Numbered from the stretch's first letter, positions 48,795 to 58,730 are shown. The stretch is DNA of 64,000 bases from JAMXLO01 sp963776505 (GCA_963776505.1 CAVZNH010000022.1:90399-154398), one strand, 5' to 3'. Notes: generated from the letters alone by a model not told the origin. Numbers and translations are program-made.

Positions 48795-49503
48795 TCATCC
48801 GAGATAGGCCCGCTGCACACGCTCATCGTCCAGCAACTCGCGCCCTGGGCCATCCAGCACGATCCGCCCGCTCTCCAGCACGTAGCCATGATGGGCGATA
48901 CCCAGCGCCATCGGCGCGTTCTGCTCCACCAGCAGTATCGTCACGCCCTGCGCGTTGATCCGCCCGATCGTCTCGAACACCTGCTCCACCAGCATGGGCG
49001 CCAGACCCCATGCTCGGCTCGTCCATCAGCAGCACGCGTGGCCGTGCCATCAGCGCGCGCGCCGCGGCCAGCATCTGCTGCTCGCCGCCTGACAGCGTTC
49101 CCGCCACCTGCTTCAGCCGCTCGCGCAGACGCGGGAACAGCACCAGCATCTGCTCCTTGTCGTCGGCGATCGCACGCCGGTCGTGGCGGGTGAACGCGCC
49201 CATCTCCAGGTTCTCGCTGACCGTCAGTCGCCCGAATATTCGCCGGCCCTCAGGCACGTGCACCACGCCGATCGCCGCGATCTCGTGCGCGCCGAGTCCC
49301 GCGAGCGGGCGGCCATCGAAGCGGATTTCGCCCTGACGCGGATGCAGCAATCCGCTGATCGCCCGCAGCGTGGTGGACTTGCCCGCGCCATTGCCACCCA
49401 CCAGGGTGACGATCTGCCGCTCCTCGACCGCGAGCGAGATGCCCTTCAGCGCCTCGATCTTGTCGTAGAAGACGTGGATGCCATCGACCTCGAGGAGCGC
49501 CAT
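48795..49503 (-). CDS. livF: Branched-chain amino-acid-type ABC transporter ATPase LivF, suspected single-base insertion
   Basis: One of two ATPases of a LIV-type importer. Walker A VGGNGAGKST, LSGGEQQMLAAARALMARP and Walker B VLLMDEPSMG are in the first frame; then the protein continues one base shifted with LVEQVFETIGRINAQG and TILLVEQNA to the stop at 48795. Removing one C of the CCCC at 49006-49009 restores GLAPMLVEQ and a 235-residue LivF of normal size. It follows livG by 5 bp. Last gene of the minus-strand transporter operon. Confidence 0.92.
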
Positions 49504-49508
49504 CCGCG

Positions 49509-50294
49509 TTACTCCGCTGCCGGTCTTGCGGCCTTGCCGAGATAGGCCTCGATCACCGCTGGATCCTGCTGCACGAGCGCCGGCACGTTCTCGGCGATCT
49601 TCACGCCATGATCCAGAACGGTGACGCGATCCGACATCGACATCACCACGCGCATCTGGTGTTCGATCAGGATGATGGTGATCGCGAAGCGCGCACGGAC
49701 CTGCTGGATGAACTCCATCATTTCGGATGTCTCGCGCGGGTTCATGCCCGCGGTCGGCTCGTCGAGCAGCAGCAGCTTCGGTTTGGTGGCCAGTGCGCGG
49801 CCGATCTCCAGCCTGCGTTGTTCGCCATAGGCCAGGTTCCGCGCCAGAATATCGCCGCGACCGCGCAGTCCGACGAATTGCAGCAGGCGCAGCGCCTCCT
49901 CGTGCGCCGCTCGCTCGTCACGCATGGTGTGCGGCGTTCGCAGCACCGCGCCCCACCAGGTGGAGCGCAGATGCAGATGCATTCCCACCAGCAGGTTCTC
50001 GAGTGCCGAAATGTTGCGGAACAGCCGGATGTTCTGATAGGTGCGACTGATTCCCGCCGCCGCAACACGATCGGGCGTCAGTCCGTCGATGCGTTGGCCG
50101 GCGAACCATACCTCGCCGGATGACGGGCGCAGGTTCTGCGTGATGCAGTTGAACACCGTGGTCTTGCCGGCGCCATTCGGACCGATGACGCTGTGAATGC
50201 TGTGCTCGGCGATCGCAAGGTCAAGGTCGGCGATCGCCACCAGGCCGCCGAAGCGCATGGTGAGATGATTGCAGCGGAGGAGGGGTTCGCTCAC
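49509..50294 (-). CDS. livG: Branched-chain amino-acid-type ABC transporter ATPase LivG
   Basis: Second ATPase of the LIV importer, 261 residues. Walker A is GPNGAGKTT, the LivG-type signature region reads ARNLAYGEQRRLEIGRALAT with Walker B LLLLDEPTAGMNPRE, and the switch His is in IILIEHQMRVVM. It lies 3 bp after livM. Intact. Confidence 0.95.
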   Translation of the reverse strand: MSEPLLRCNHLTMRFGGLVAIADLDLAIAEHSIHSVIGPNGAGKTTVFNCITQNLRPSSGEVWFAGQRIDGLTPDRVAAAGISRTYQNIRLFRNISALENLLVGMHLHLRSTWWGAVLRTPHTMRDERAAHEEALRLLQFVGLRGRGDILARNLAYGEQRRLEIGRALATKPKLLLLDEPTAGMNPRETSEMMEFIQQVRARFAITIILIEHQMRVVMSMSDRVTVLDHGVKIAENVPALVQQDPAVIEAYLGKAARPAAE

Positions 50295-50297
50295 GCG

Positions 50298-51945
50298 CTA
50301 TCTCGGCTGCGCAGGCACCGCGTCGGCGCCAGCATCCAACGCCAGTGTCTCGTCCGCGGCATGCAGTTCGCGTTGTCGCACGTCGGACGGCCACAGTCCC
50401 TCCGGCCGCAGCCGCATCATCACGATGAGTACCGCACCGTAGAACAGATAGCGATACTCGCCGAATTCGCGAAGTAATTCGGGCAGCCCGATCAGCGCAA
50501 TGGAGCCCAGAACCACACCGGGCAGGCTGCCCATGCCGCCGACGATGATCAGCGCCAGCACGTTGATCGAGATCAGCAACTGGAAGCTCGACGGATAGAC
50601 CGAGGTGAGCATGGTGGCGAAGATCGATCCCGCCAGGCCGGCGAATGCCGCACCCAGCCCATAGGCAAGCAGCTTGGATCGCACCAGGTTGATGCCGAGC
50701 GCCTGTGCCACGTCCTCATCGTCGCGCAACGCCATCCAGGCTCGACCGAGCCGCGAATTCTCCAGCCGCCACGCGACGAACGCGGCGACCGCCGAAGCAA
50801 CCAGGGTCAGATAGAACAGCGAGACCGGATTGCCGAGTACGAAACTCCCCAGTCGTGGCTTGGGTATTTGCAGGATGCCTTGGGCACCGCCGAGCAATGG
50901 CGCAGCGAAATCCGATTGCACGATGACGCGCACGATCTCGCCGAGACCCATGGTCGCGACGGCGAGGTAATCGCCGCGCACTCCGAGTACCGGCAATCCG
51001 AACAGCACGCCAACCATGATGGAGAGAGCCACCGCTATCGGCATCGCCTCCCAGTACGACAGGTGCGCCAGGGCATGCGGCGAATCGGCGGTGAGCAGCG
51101 CCGTGGTATAGGCGCCGACGGCGAAGAAGGCGACAAAGCCGAGATCGAGCAGGCCTGCCAGGCCAACCTCCAGATTGAGCCCCATGCCCATCAGGATGTA
51201 CAGCCCGACCAGCATCAACACCTGGCCGACATATGAGCCGGCGACTGCCGGCAGCAGAACAAGAGCGAGCAAGGCAAGCCCTGCCCAGACCATGCGTTCG
51301 CGCCGGTGGTCGTGCGCGGCGATCCGCGCGGCACGCCGCCGAAGGATGGAGCCGAGCACCTCGCTGGCGATCGCCACGATAATGAAGATCGTGATTGCCA
51401 CCTTGCGGGCTGAGGCCCTCCCAGGTGTAAAGGAAGTCGCGGAATTCGCCGACCGGTCCCTCGTATTGCTGCAGCATAAGCTGGATCAGTTCCTGGAATA
51501 CGCCTGCTATCAGCACGGCGATCGCGCCCGGACCGATCGCGCGTCGCACAACGGAGGGGCTGACGCGCCAACCAGCACCTAGCAGACCGGCGACCGCGCC
51601 ACCACCGATCAGAATGACAATGCCCGCGGCGAGGCCTTGCCCGAGCGTCAGCATCTCGAACAGGTCCGACGACAACGCGATGAAGATCGATTGCAGCGGC
51701 ACGACTGACATGACCGCGGTCAGTACGGCTATCGGCACGGCGGCGGTGGCTCCGGCGATGAGCCCTGGCAGCGGGCGTCCGGCCATGGCCCCGGCGCCCC
51801 CGGCGATCAGCAGCAGTACCGCCTGACCGAGAGTCAGTGTGTTCACGATGATCATGCGCTGGTGCAGCATCAGCAGCACGCCGACTACGGCGAGATGTAC
51901 CGCACCGGCGCCGAACGCGAGACCAATGAGTATTGCGCGGCGCAT
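50298..51945 (-). CDS. livM: Branched-chain amino-acid-type ABC transporter permease LivM, extended N-terminus, suspected single-base insertion
   Basis: Inner-membrane permease. The frame from ATG 51945 gives about 180 residues of hydrophobic N-terminal sequence (several helices, GLIAGATAAVPIAVLTAVMS) and then breaks; removing one C at 51401-51402 joins VAITIFIIVAIASEVLG and the LivM core (MGMGLNLEVGLAGLLDLGFV, GVRGDYLAVATMGLGEIVRV, IVGGMGSLPGVVLGS). The restored 548 residues are longer than a typical 320-430-residue LivM. The start overlaps the livH stop by one base. A homologous N-terminal extension (DUF3382) exists in E. coli LivM but is shorter. Confidence 0.88.
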
Positions 51946-52991
51946 CAGGCCCGCTTCCTTGCCATGCGTTCGCCGAGCAGTCCTTGTGGACGGAAGATCA
52001 GCACCATGATCAGCAGAGTGAACGCGATCAGGTCACGCAATTGGTAGGGTGCCGGAATGCCGATGCCGTCGAGAAACAAGGTCGGCCCCACCGACTCGAC
52101 CATCCCCAGGAAGAACCCACCCAGCATCGCACCCGGGATGTTGCCGATACCGCCCAGCACCGCAGCGCCAAACGCCTTGATGCCGGGCGTGAAACCCATG
52201 AAGAAATACACCTGCTTGTAGACGAAGGCGTAGAACACGCCGGCGATTCCGGCCATCGCTCCGCCGAGCACGAAGGTGAACACCACGACCTTGTTCACGT
52301 CGATGCCCATGAGCGCTGCGGCCTCACCGTCCTCGGCCACAGCGCGCATCGCGGTGCCCATGCGCGTGCGCTGCACGATCAGATAAAGTCCTGCCATGAA
52401 GACGAGGGCGAGGCCGATCACCAAAACGTCGACGCGCGGCACATTGAAGCCCAGCAACTGGAATGTCGCACGTTGCCAATCGGGCGAGGGATAGGATTTC
52501 ACCGCCGAACCGAACATGCCGCGGAAGGTCTGCTCCAGAAAGAACGACACGCCGATGGCGCAGATCAGCGGCGCCAACCCGACCACGCGACGGAATGGCC
52601 GGTAGGCGATACGCTCGGTCAGCACCGCGATCGACGTGGACGTGACGATCGCCACCGCGAGGATGGCGGACATGCCGAGTACTGGATGGCTATTCAGGAA
52701 GCCTGAACGGTCCAGGGGCGTGGCGACGAAGTAGCCGGCGAAGGCGCCGGTCATCACGATGTCGCCGTGCGCGAAGTTGATCAGCCGCAGCACGCCATAG
52801 ACCATGGTGTAGCCCAGCGCGATCTGGGCGTAGATGCTGCCGATGGTCAGGCCGAAGACGACGAAATCGAACCACTGTGCGGCGGTATAGCGATTGTGCA
52901 GCAGCGTGCCGATGGTGCCGACGACAACGACCGCCACGACACCGATGCGCAGACCCCACAATACAATGTCGACTGCATTGAAACGGGCCAT
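51945..52991 (-). CDS. livH: Branched-chain amino-acid-type ABC transporter permease LivH
   Basis: Inner-membrane permease, 348 residues from ATG 52991 (an in-frame ATG at 53033 would add 14). Diagnostic LivH stretches are YTMVYGVLRLINFAHGDIVM, RTRMGTAMRAVAEDGEAAAL and GGIGNIPGAMLGGFFLGMVE. About eight helices. It lies between the binding-protein gene and livM in the standard order. Intact. Confidence 0.94.
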   Translation of the reverse strand: MARFNAVDIVLWGLRIGVVAVVVVGTIGTLLHNRYTAAQWFDFVVFGLTIGSIYAQIALGYTMVYGVLRLINFAHGDIVMTGAFAGYFVATPLDRSGFLNSHPVLGMSAILAVAIVTSTSIAVLTERIAYRPFRRVVGLAPLICAIGVSFFLEQTFRGMFGSAVKSYPSPDWQRATFQLLGFNVPRVDVLVIGLALVFMAGLYLIVQRTRMGTAMRAVAEDGEAAALMGIDVNKVVVFTFVLGGAMAGIAGVFYAFVYKQVYFFMGFTPGIKAFGAAVLGGIGNIPGAMLGGFFLGMVESVGPTLFLDGIGIPAPYQLRDLIAFTLLIMVLIFRPQGLLGERMARKRA

Positions 52992-53033
52992 GGCTGTGCG
53001 CCACGGCCCGCTGACAGCAGAAGCGCCCGACAC

Positions 53034-54278
53034 CTACGGCCAGATCTTCTTCGGGTTCTTGCCGATGCCAAATGTCTTCGGATCAGCCGAGGTGAATTCG
53101 AGAACCGAGGGCTTGAACTGCGAGCATTCGCCATAGGGGTCGCAGGCGATCGGACCGCTGATGCCTTCGAACTTGATGTCGAACACCGCGTCGCGGAGCG
53201 CCTTCCTGCCGATGTAAAGGTTGCCGTCGTTGTCGGTTTTGCCCACCTTCTCGATCGCCTTGATGGCGAGCATCGCGCCGTCATAGGCATTCGCGTGATA
53301 GCCGGAGATCGGCGCCTCGCCGTAATCCTTCTTGTACTGCTCGACGAACTTCGGATAGTTCTTGCCCATCGCCTCAGGCGACAGGTCGGGGTAGCCGATG
53401 ATGAAACCGACGACAGACGGGCCGGCTGCCTCGATGAAGTCGGCCGACAGCAGCGAACCACCGCCCATCAGCTTGGTGTGCTCCAGCCCTGGCGTTTCCT
53501 TCGCCTGGCGCAGGATCTGCGCCGCGGCGGCGGTGAACACCGGGAAGTAGATCAGGTCCGGCTTCTCGCTGGCGATGCGGGTCAGCAGCGGATGCATGTC
53601 GACGTCGGTGGGTGCGATCGCTTCCTGTGACAGCACCTTGCCACCCAGCTGCTTGAAGTTGTCCGCCATCACCTGTTGGAGCTGCTGCGCGTACGGGCTG
53701 CCGTCATGGACGGTGACCACCGACTGTGCCTTGAGGACGTTGTGCACGTATGTGGCGTCGGCCTTGCCCTGCTCGCTGTCACTGAACACGGTGCGGGCGA
53801 AGCCGGCGTATTCCGGCTTGCGCGTTGGCGCGGTAAGTGCGGGCGCGGTGCACGCCGTGCAGATGTCGACAACGCCCTGCTGCCACAGGATCGGCGCGCC
53901 GGGTGTCGCGGCGGACGAGCAGGCGGGGCCAAGCACGATCGCAGTCTGGGGATTCGCAGCAAGCTTGGTCGCCGCAGTCTGGCCGCCCTCAGCGTTGCAG
54001 CCGTCGTCTTCCGCATTCAACTTCAGCGGGTGCCCGAGGACCTTGCCGCCAACGTCCTTGAAGGCGATCTCAACGCCGCGCTTCTCATCAAGACCGAGCG
54101 CTGTGTCGGCGCCGGACAGCACCCAGTAGGCGCCGATCTGAATCGGCGCGCCCTTCGCGATGCGTATCACGCCGAGATCGTCGGTGACCGGACCGACTGT
54201 TGCCGCGGAGGCGGTGTACGCAATACTGAGTAATGTGGCGGCGGCCAGTATCATTGGGCCGAATAGTCTGCGGTACAT
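53034..54278 (-). CDS. LIV-type ABC transporter substrate-binding protein
   Basis: Periplasmic receptor of the LIV importer, 414 residues from ATG 54278. The signal peptide is MILAAATLLSIAYTASA; the type-I binding fold shows PIQIGAYWVLSGADTALGLD, VLGPACSSAATPGAPILWQQ and PLKLNAEDDGCNAEGG, with a clear Leu/Ile/Val-binding-protein fold. Because the divergent genes encode NodB-fold and esterase enzymes, the ligand may be an amide, urea or modified amino acid rather than a plain branched-chain amino acid (inference). First gene of the minus-strand operon. Intact. Confidence 0.92.
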   Translation of the reverse strand: MYRRLFGPMILAAATLLSIAYTASAATVGPVTDDLGVIRIAKGAPIQIGAYWVLSGADTALGLDEKRGVEIAFKDVGGKVLGHPLKLNAEDDGCNAEGGQTAATKLAANPQTAIVLGPACSSAATPGAPILWQQGVVDICTACTAPALTAPTRKPEYAGFARTVFSDSEQGKADATYVHNVLKAQSVVTVHDGSPYAQQLQQVMADNFKQLGGKVLSQEAIAPTDVDMHPLLTRIASEKPDLIYFPVFTAAAAQILRQAKETPGLEHTKLMGGGSLLSADFIEAAGPSVVGFIIGYPDLSPEAMGKNYPKFVEQYKKDYGEAPISGYHANAYDGAMLAIKAIEKVGKTDNDGNLYIGRKALRDAVFDIKFEGISGPIACDPYGECSQFKPSVLEFTSADPKTFGIGKNPKKIWP

Positions 54279-54400
54279 GGCCAACTCGCCCTCCTGTCGA
54301 CGACGGGGGATCACGGAACCTCAGGACTGTGCGGCTCGGATGCGCGCCAAGTCAACACTCGTGGCATGATTGGGACCGTTATGGAGGGGAGGTCGAAACG

Positions 54401-55273
54401 ATGACCAGCCAACTCGAACAGGAAGTCACGGATCTGTGCGCAACGGCGGAACGCTACGATGCGCGCCACCGGCGCATCGCCGATCTGACCTGGCCGGCAG
54501 GCGCGCGAATCGCCGTGAATTTCACGGCTGATTTCGATGCCATGCTGTTGCGCCGGCTGCTGAACGAACCGCCGATGCAACTTGCCAAGGGTGAGTTCGG
54601 CGGGCGCGTCGGCATCTGGCGGTTGATCGAACTGTTCGATGCGCACCGCATCAAGGCGACGATCTTCACGCCTGGCCGCATCTGCGAACTCTATCCGCAG
54701 GCGCTTCGTGCGGCGGTGCGCAGCGGGCACGAGATCGCTGATCATATGTGGGAACACCATGTGCCGAAGGACCCGGCGCTGGAGCGTGATCATCTGCTGA
54801 AAACGGCGAACGCGCTGGAGGCTATCACGGGGCGCAGGCCGGTCGGCAGCCGCAGCGAACATACGCTCGGGCTGCTGAAGCAGGAAAGGTTCCTGTACAT
54901 TTCGCATGAGTCGGCCGACCACCGTCCGTACTATCTGAGCGATCCCGATGGCAGGAACACCATGCTGAACCTGCCGTTCCATTACGCGATAGACGATGCG
55001 ATGTTCTACAGCTTTGCGTGGCTGGGCAGCGGCAATGCCGCGCAGCGCATCACGGACCCGGATCGCGTGTTCGACCTGTGGTGGGCGGCGTTCTGGCAGC
55101 AATACCGTGCCGGCGGCTACCTCAACATCGTGGTGCATCCGTTCGTGTCGGGCCGGGCGCTGCGAATCGAGATGATGGACCGGTTGATCACGCGAATGAA
55201 GACACTTCCCGGCGTATGGTTTCCGACCTGCGAGGAAGTCGCCAGGCACTGTCTGGATCGTTTTCCAGTCTGA
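54401..55273 (+). CDS. Polysaccharide-deacetylase-family (NodB-fold) hydrolase, metal site present
   Basis: Carbohydrate-esterase-4/PuuE-like fold, 290 residues from ATG 54401, cytoplasmic by lack of signal. Motif I is NFTADFDAM (Asp44, Asp46) and motif II RSGHEIADHMWEHH (His110, His115, His119/120), so the metal ligands appear conserved. Later segments (HPFVSGRALRIEMMDRLI) fit the C-terminal catalytic His region. Members of this group without signal peptides include allantoinase (PuuE) and other C-N hydrolases. It is divergent from the LIV binding-protein gene and is followed 16 bp later by a second NodB-fold gene. Confidence 0.87.
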   Translation: MTSQLEQEVTDLCATAERYDARHRRIADLTWPAGARIAVNFTADFDAMLLRRLLNEPPMQLAKGEFGGRVGIWRLIELFDAHRIKATIFTPGRICELYPQALRAAVRSGHEIADHMWEHHVPKDPALERDHLLKTANALEAITGRRPVGSRSEHTLGLLKQERFLYISHESADHRPYYLSDPDGRNTMLNLPFHYAIDDAMFYSFAWLGSGNAAQRITDPDRVFDLWWAAFWQQYRAGGYLNIVVHPFVSGRALRIEMMDRLITRMKTLPGVWFPTCEEVARHCLDRFPV

Positions 55274-55289
55274 TTCAGGAGTTCGTACC

Positions 55290-56228
55290 ATGCCCTGGAA
55301 GCAAGGCTACACGATTTCTGACGAAGTTGGCCTGCGGGACGCCGATGTAGGTTGGCCGGACGGCAATCGCTGCTGTGTGACGGTCGTGGTTGACATGAGC
55401 GTGGCTCGCGGTCCGCAAGGAATCTCCGCCGCTGATCTGATGCATCCGGATGCGTATTTCGCCGCGCATGATGGGTTGGATCAGGTTCTCGCGGTGCTCA
55501 AACGGTTCGACATGAGGGCGACGTTCGCCACTCCTGCGGTGATCGCGCAGTTGCGCGCCGAGCGGCTGCGTACGCTGATGGCCGAAGGTCATGAGATCGC
55601 GGGCAATGGGCTGAAACATGAGGATGTCAGCGGACTTGGTGCGGCAGAGGAAAAGGCGCGGCTCGATCTGGCGACCGATATTCTGACGCGCACGATCGGA
55701 CGCCGGCCCGCCGGCTGGTTCTGTCTGCCGCGACAGGACGATCCGTTTGCCGGAGGCACGATCAGCCCGCATACGATGGATCTGCTGATAGACGCCGGCT
55801 ACAAATACATGGGCAATGGGCTGGCGGATGATGTGCCGCATTACTGGGTGACGGATTTCGCGTCGCGTCGGGCGATGCTGACATTGCCTTACTACTACCA
55901 CTTCGATGATCAGTGGTTCCTGTTGTTTCCACGCAAAGGAACCGGGCTCGAGCATGCCGATGATCTGTTCCGCAATTGGCGGGCAGAGTTCAATGCACAG
56001 TACAAGCGCGGGCGGCAGTTCAGCATGGTGCTGCATCCCGGCGCGATCGGCTGGTGCAACCGGTTGCAGTTATTGGAGGATTTCTTCGCATATGTCCGCA
56101 GCTTTCCCGGCGTGTGGAATCCGACCAGCGAGGAATGCGCGCGATACTGGCAGGCGGCATATCCGGCCGACGAAACCTTGAGGCTGGAGCCGAGCGTCTG
56201 GCGGGATTATCCGGGCAGCCTGAGCTGA
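55290..56228 (+). CDS. Polysaccharide-deacetylase-family (NodB-fold) protein, degenerate metal site
   Basis: Second member of the tandem, 312 residues, AGGAG 8 nt before ATG 55290. The fold is recognisable (ATFATPAVIAQLRAERLRTL; LHPGAIGWCNRLQLLEDF), but motif I reads VVVDMSVAR with a single Asp (35) and motif II reads GHEIAGNGLKHED with Asn106 where its neighbour has His115. One metal-binding His is therefore missing. It may be a non-catalytic partner, use another metal arrangement or have diverged in reaction. It overlaps nothing and is probably co-transcribed with the preceding gene. Confidence 0.85.
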   Translation: MPWKQGYTISDEVGLRDADVGWPDGNRCCVTVVVDMSVARGPQGISAADLMHPDAYFAAHDGLDQVLAVLKRFDMRATFATPAVIAQLRAERLRTLMAEGHEIAGNGLKHEDVSGLGAAEEKARLDLATDILTRTIGRRPAGWFCLPRQDDPFAGGTISPHTMDLLIDAGYKYMGNGLADDVPHYWVTDFASRRAMLTLPYYYHFDDQWFLLFPRKGTGLEHADDLFRNWRAEFNAQYKRGRQFSMVLHPGAIGWCNRLQLLEDFFAYVRSFPGVWNPTSEECARYWQAAYPADETLRLEPSVWRDYPGSLS

Positions 56229-56240
56229 TGCGTCGTGCGG

Positions 56241-57383
56241 TCAATCGAACAGCGCAAGGTCGATGACGTCGCCCATTCGATTGTAGCCGGCATCGCTCGG
56301 ATGCAGGTGGTCGCCGCAGTCGTAGACAGGCAGCATGCGCGCGGGATGTTCGGGATCGCGCAGGCCCTTGTCGAAGTCGACCACCGCATCGAATGCGCCG
56401 CCGTCCCTGATCCAGGCGTTCACCGCCAGCCGCACCGCCTCGCGTGCCGGGGTCCACGCGCCGACCAGGAAGGTCTCGTTCTCGAACGGTGTCAGCGTGG
56501 CGCCGAAAATCCTGATGCCGCGTGTGTGCGCCCGCAGCGCCATCTGCTTCAGGCCGGCGATCATCTGTTCGGCGGTGACCTCCTCCTCGGGCTTGGCCCA
56601 GCGATTGCGCAGATCGTTGGTGCCCAGCATCACGATGGCATGGGTCACGCCAGGCTGCGCCAGCACGTCGCGATCGAAACGACGAAGGCCGCTGTCGCCG
56701 CGGATGTCGTGCAGGATGCGGTTGCCGCCCAGCCCCTGGTTCATCACGCCCATCGGCCGGCCGCCGCGGGCAATGAGCCGCCGCGCAAGTTGATCGGGCC
56801 AGCGGCAGAATGCGTCGTGCGTGGAGATGTTCGCGTCGGTCAGCGAGTCACCGAGTGCGACGATGCCGCCAGTGTGGGCGGGCGCCAGCACGTCGATGCC
56901 GCCCAGGAAGAACCAGTCGTCGGTGATGCGGCCGACCGGCATCACCGTCTCGGCCGAAAAGTCACCAGGGGGCGAGATGTAGTTGGTCTGCCGCGCATAG
57001 CGTCCGGTGATGCCGAAGCTCGCTGGTAGATCGTCAGGCAGCCAGAAGGTGATGGCGACATCCGAGAGCGGGGCGACGGACAGCTCCACCGGATCGCTCA
57101 GCAACAGCGCGCCGGCCGCGATCGTGGCCGAGGTCTCGCCGCCGAACGTCAGCGCGCGATCGGAGCCGGGCGCGATGCCGGCGCCGGTCGTGCGCAGGCC
57201 GATACGCGCACCGCCGATCCTCAGCGGCCGCGTGCCATAGGCGTTCGACAACCGCACCCGCAGAACGTCGCCGCCGATGCTGATGCGCGCGTTCATGCGC
57301 AGCGTCTGGTTGCTGAGTGCCGCACCTTCCGCCGGCGCCGGAGCAGTGGCCCAGGTGCCTACCCAGTGCTTGTCCTTTGGCAT
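56241..57383 (-). CDS. SGNH/GDSL-family hydrolase
   Basis: Esterase/lipase-like hydrolase of 380 residues without a signal peptide. The N-terminal about 160 residues form a beta-rich domain (WVGTWATAPAPAEGAAL; LRVRLSNAYGTRPL) common in SGNH proteins with a leading jellyroll. Catalytic blocks: I, IVALGDSLTDA (Ser about 177); II, Gly in NQGLGGNRIL; III, MLGTNDLRN; V, CGDHLHPSDAG with the Asp-His pair. It converges with the NodB-fold pair and could deacylate a related substrate. Intact. Confidence 0.9.
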   Translation of the reverse strand: MPKDKHWVGTWATAPAPAEGAALSNQTLRMNARISIGGDVLRVRLSNAYGTRPLRIGGARIGLRTTGAGIAPGSDRALTFGGETSATIAAGALLLSDPVELSVAPLSDVAITFWLPDDLPASFGITGRYARQTNYISPPGDFSAETVMPVGRITDDWFFLGGIDVLAPAHTGGIVALGDSLTDANISTHDAFCRWPDQLARRLIARGGRPMGVMNQGLGGNRILHDIRGDSGLRRFDRDVLAQPGVTHAIVMLGTNDLRNRWAKPEEEVTAEQMIAGLKQMALRAHTRGIRIFGATLTPFENETFLVGAWTPAREAVRLAVNAWIRDGGAFDAVVDFDKGLRDPEHPARMLPVYDCGDHLHPSDAGYNRMGDVIDLALFD

Positions 57384-57472
57384 GACGCTACCTCGATTGT
57401 TTGGATGCGTTGATGCAGACGGCTAAGCTGAACTTTGCCACGCCGCGAAGCGCGGTGAAACCGGAGGCCTTG

Positions 57473-57895
57473 ATGCGATACCTGCCCGTGCTGTCCGTGC
57501 TGCTGCTGGTTGCGTGCTCGGATGACAGCATGACGCGCAATTTCAGCCTGTCGCGCGATAACGCACCGGAGACCATTGCCTCCACCCAGATGCCGCTGTC
57601 GGTTCCGCCTGAACTGGCGATGCGGCCCGCGCGTCCGGGCGCGATCGTGCCGCAGCAGGGCGATACCCAGCCAGCGGCGGAGCAGGCGGCGGGGAGTGCC
57701 GGCCAGGACGCGCTGGTCCAGGCGGCGGGACCGGCGGCGCCGTCGGATATCCGCAACACCATCAACGAGAATTCCGGGCTGGTGTATCCGGGGCCGGGCT
57801 TTGTCGATCGGCTGATGGCATGGACACCGTCGCCCGGCCATACGCCTGTCATCGTGCAGGGGCCGCAAGGAGGCTGGTTCAGCCGGATGTTCTAG
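57473..57895 (+). CDS. DUF3035-like lipoprotein
   Basis: A 140-residue lipoprotein: signal MRYLPVLSVLLLVACSD with lipobox LVAC, lipidated Cys about residue 16. The start of the mature part (RNFSLSRDNAPETIASTQMP) matches the conserved N-terminus of DUF3035 proteins of alphaproteobacteria; the remainder is low-complexity Ala/Gln/Pro. It is expected in the outer or inner membrane facing the periplasm. GGAGG lies 7 nt before ATG 57473. The end overlaps gluQRS by 17 bp, tail to tail. Confidence 0.75.
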   Translation: MRYLPVLSVLLLVACSDDSMTRNFSLSRDNAPETIASTQMPLSVPPELAMRPARPGAIVPQQGDTQPAAEQAAGSAGQDALVQAAGPAAPSDIRNTINENSGLVYPGPGFVDRLMAWTPSPGHTPVIVQGPQGGWFSRMF

Positions 57896-58730
57896 CCGAC
57901 GAGGCGATCGCACGCACATCGGCAGGCGAACGACCTTGGGCGCGCAACTCGCGCAGAGTGGCAGCATGGTCGCGTTTCGCGAGCCGGCGACCAGAGGCGT
58001 CGGTCAGCAGCGGGTGAAACGCGTAGCTCGGCGCGGGCCAGCCCATCAATGCCTGCAACAGACGGTGCAGATGCGTCGCCGTCTTCAGGTCCTCGCCGCG
58101 CGTGACCAGAGTGACGCCTTGCAGCGCATCATCGTGGGTGACGCAGAGGTGGTAGCTGGCCGGGGCGTCCTTGCGGGCGAGGACCACGTCGCCGAATTGC
58201 TCGGGATGACATTGGATGGTGCCTTCGTCCGCTGCCTCGAACGTCAAGGCAGCTGCGTCCCCAAGGGTGGCGAGTGCCCGGTCCATGTTCAGCCGCAACG
58301 CGTAGGGCTCGCCGGCGGCGATGCGGGCGTTGCGCTGATCCGGCGACAGTCCGCGGCATGTGCCGGGGTAGCGAGGCACGCCATCCGGCGTGTGGGGAGC
58401 GGCGGCGGATTGGCGGATGTCGGCGCGGCTGCAAAAGCACGGGTAGAGCAGGCCCCGCGCGGCCAGTGCGTCCAGGGCAGCGCCATACTCCGCAAAGTGC
58501 TGCGACTGCACCCGCACCTCGCCATCCCAGTCGAGGCCGAGCCAGGCGAGGTCCTCCAGGATCGCGTCGGCGAATTCGGGGCGGCAACGGGTGGGGTCGA
58601 TGTCCTCCAGGCGGAGCAGGAACCGGCCGCCTGCCTCGCGCGCGCGGCGCCAGGCGAACAGCGCGCTGAAGGCGTGACCGAGGTGCAGGTAGCCGGTGGG
58701 GCTGGGCGCGAAGCGGGTGACGATCGACAT
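57879..58730 (-). CDS. gluQ: Glutamyl-Q tRNA(Asp) synthetase
   Basis: Glutamylates the queuosine base in the anticodon loop of tRNA(Asp). The 283-residue protein is the catalytic half of glutamyl-tRNA synthetase without an anticodon-binding domain: the HIGH equivalent is FAPSPTGYLHLGHAFS, zinc ligands appear as CFCSRAD and YPGTCRGL, and the KMSKS equivalent is GRRLAKRDH. Start ATG 58730 (MSIVTRFAPSP). The frame continues open upstream only as antisense of the esterase gene. Intact. Confidence 0.94.
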   Translation of the reverse strand: MSIVTRFAPSPTGYLHLGHAFSALFAWRRAREAGGRFLLRLEDIDPTRCRPEFADAILEDLAWLGLDWDGEVRVQSQHFAEYGAALDALAARGLLYPCFCSRADIRQSAAAPHTPDGVPRYPGTCRGLSPDQRNARIAAGEPYALRLNMDRALATLGDAAALTFEAADEGTIQCHPEQFGDVVLARKDAPASYHLCVTHDDALQGVTLVTRGEDLKTATHLHRLLQALMGWPAPSYAFHPLLTDASGRRLAKRDHAATLRELRAQGRSPADVRAIASSARTSG

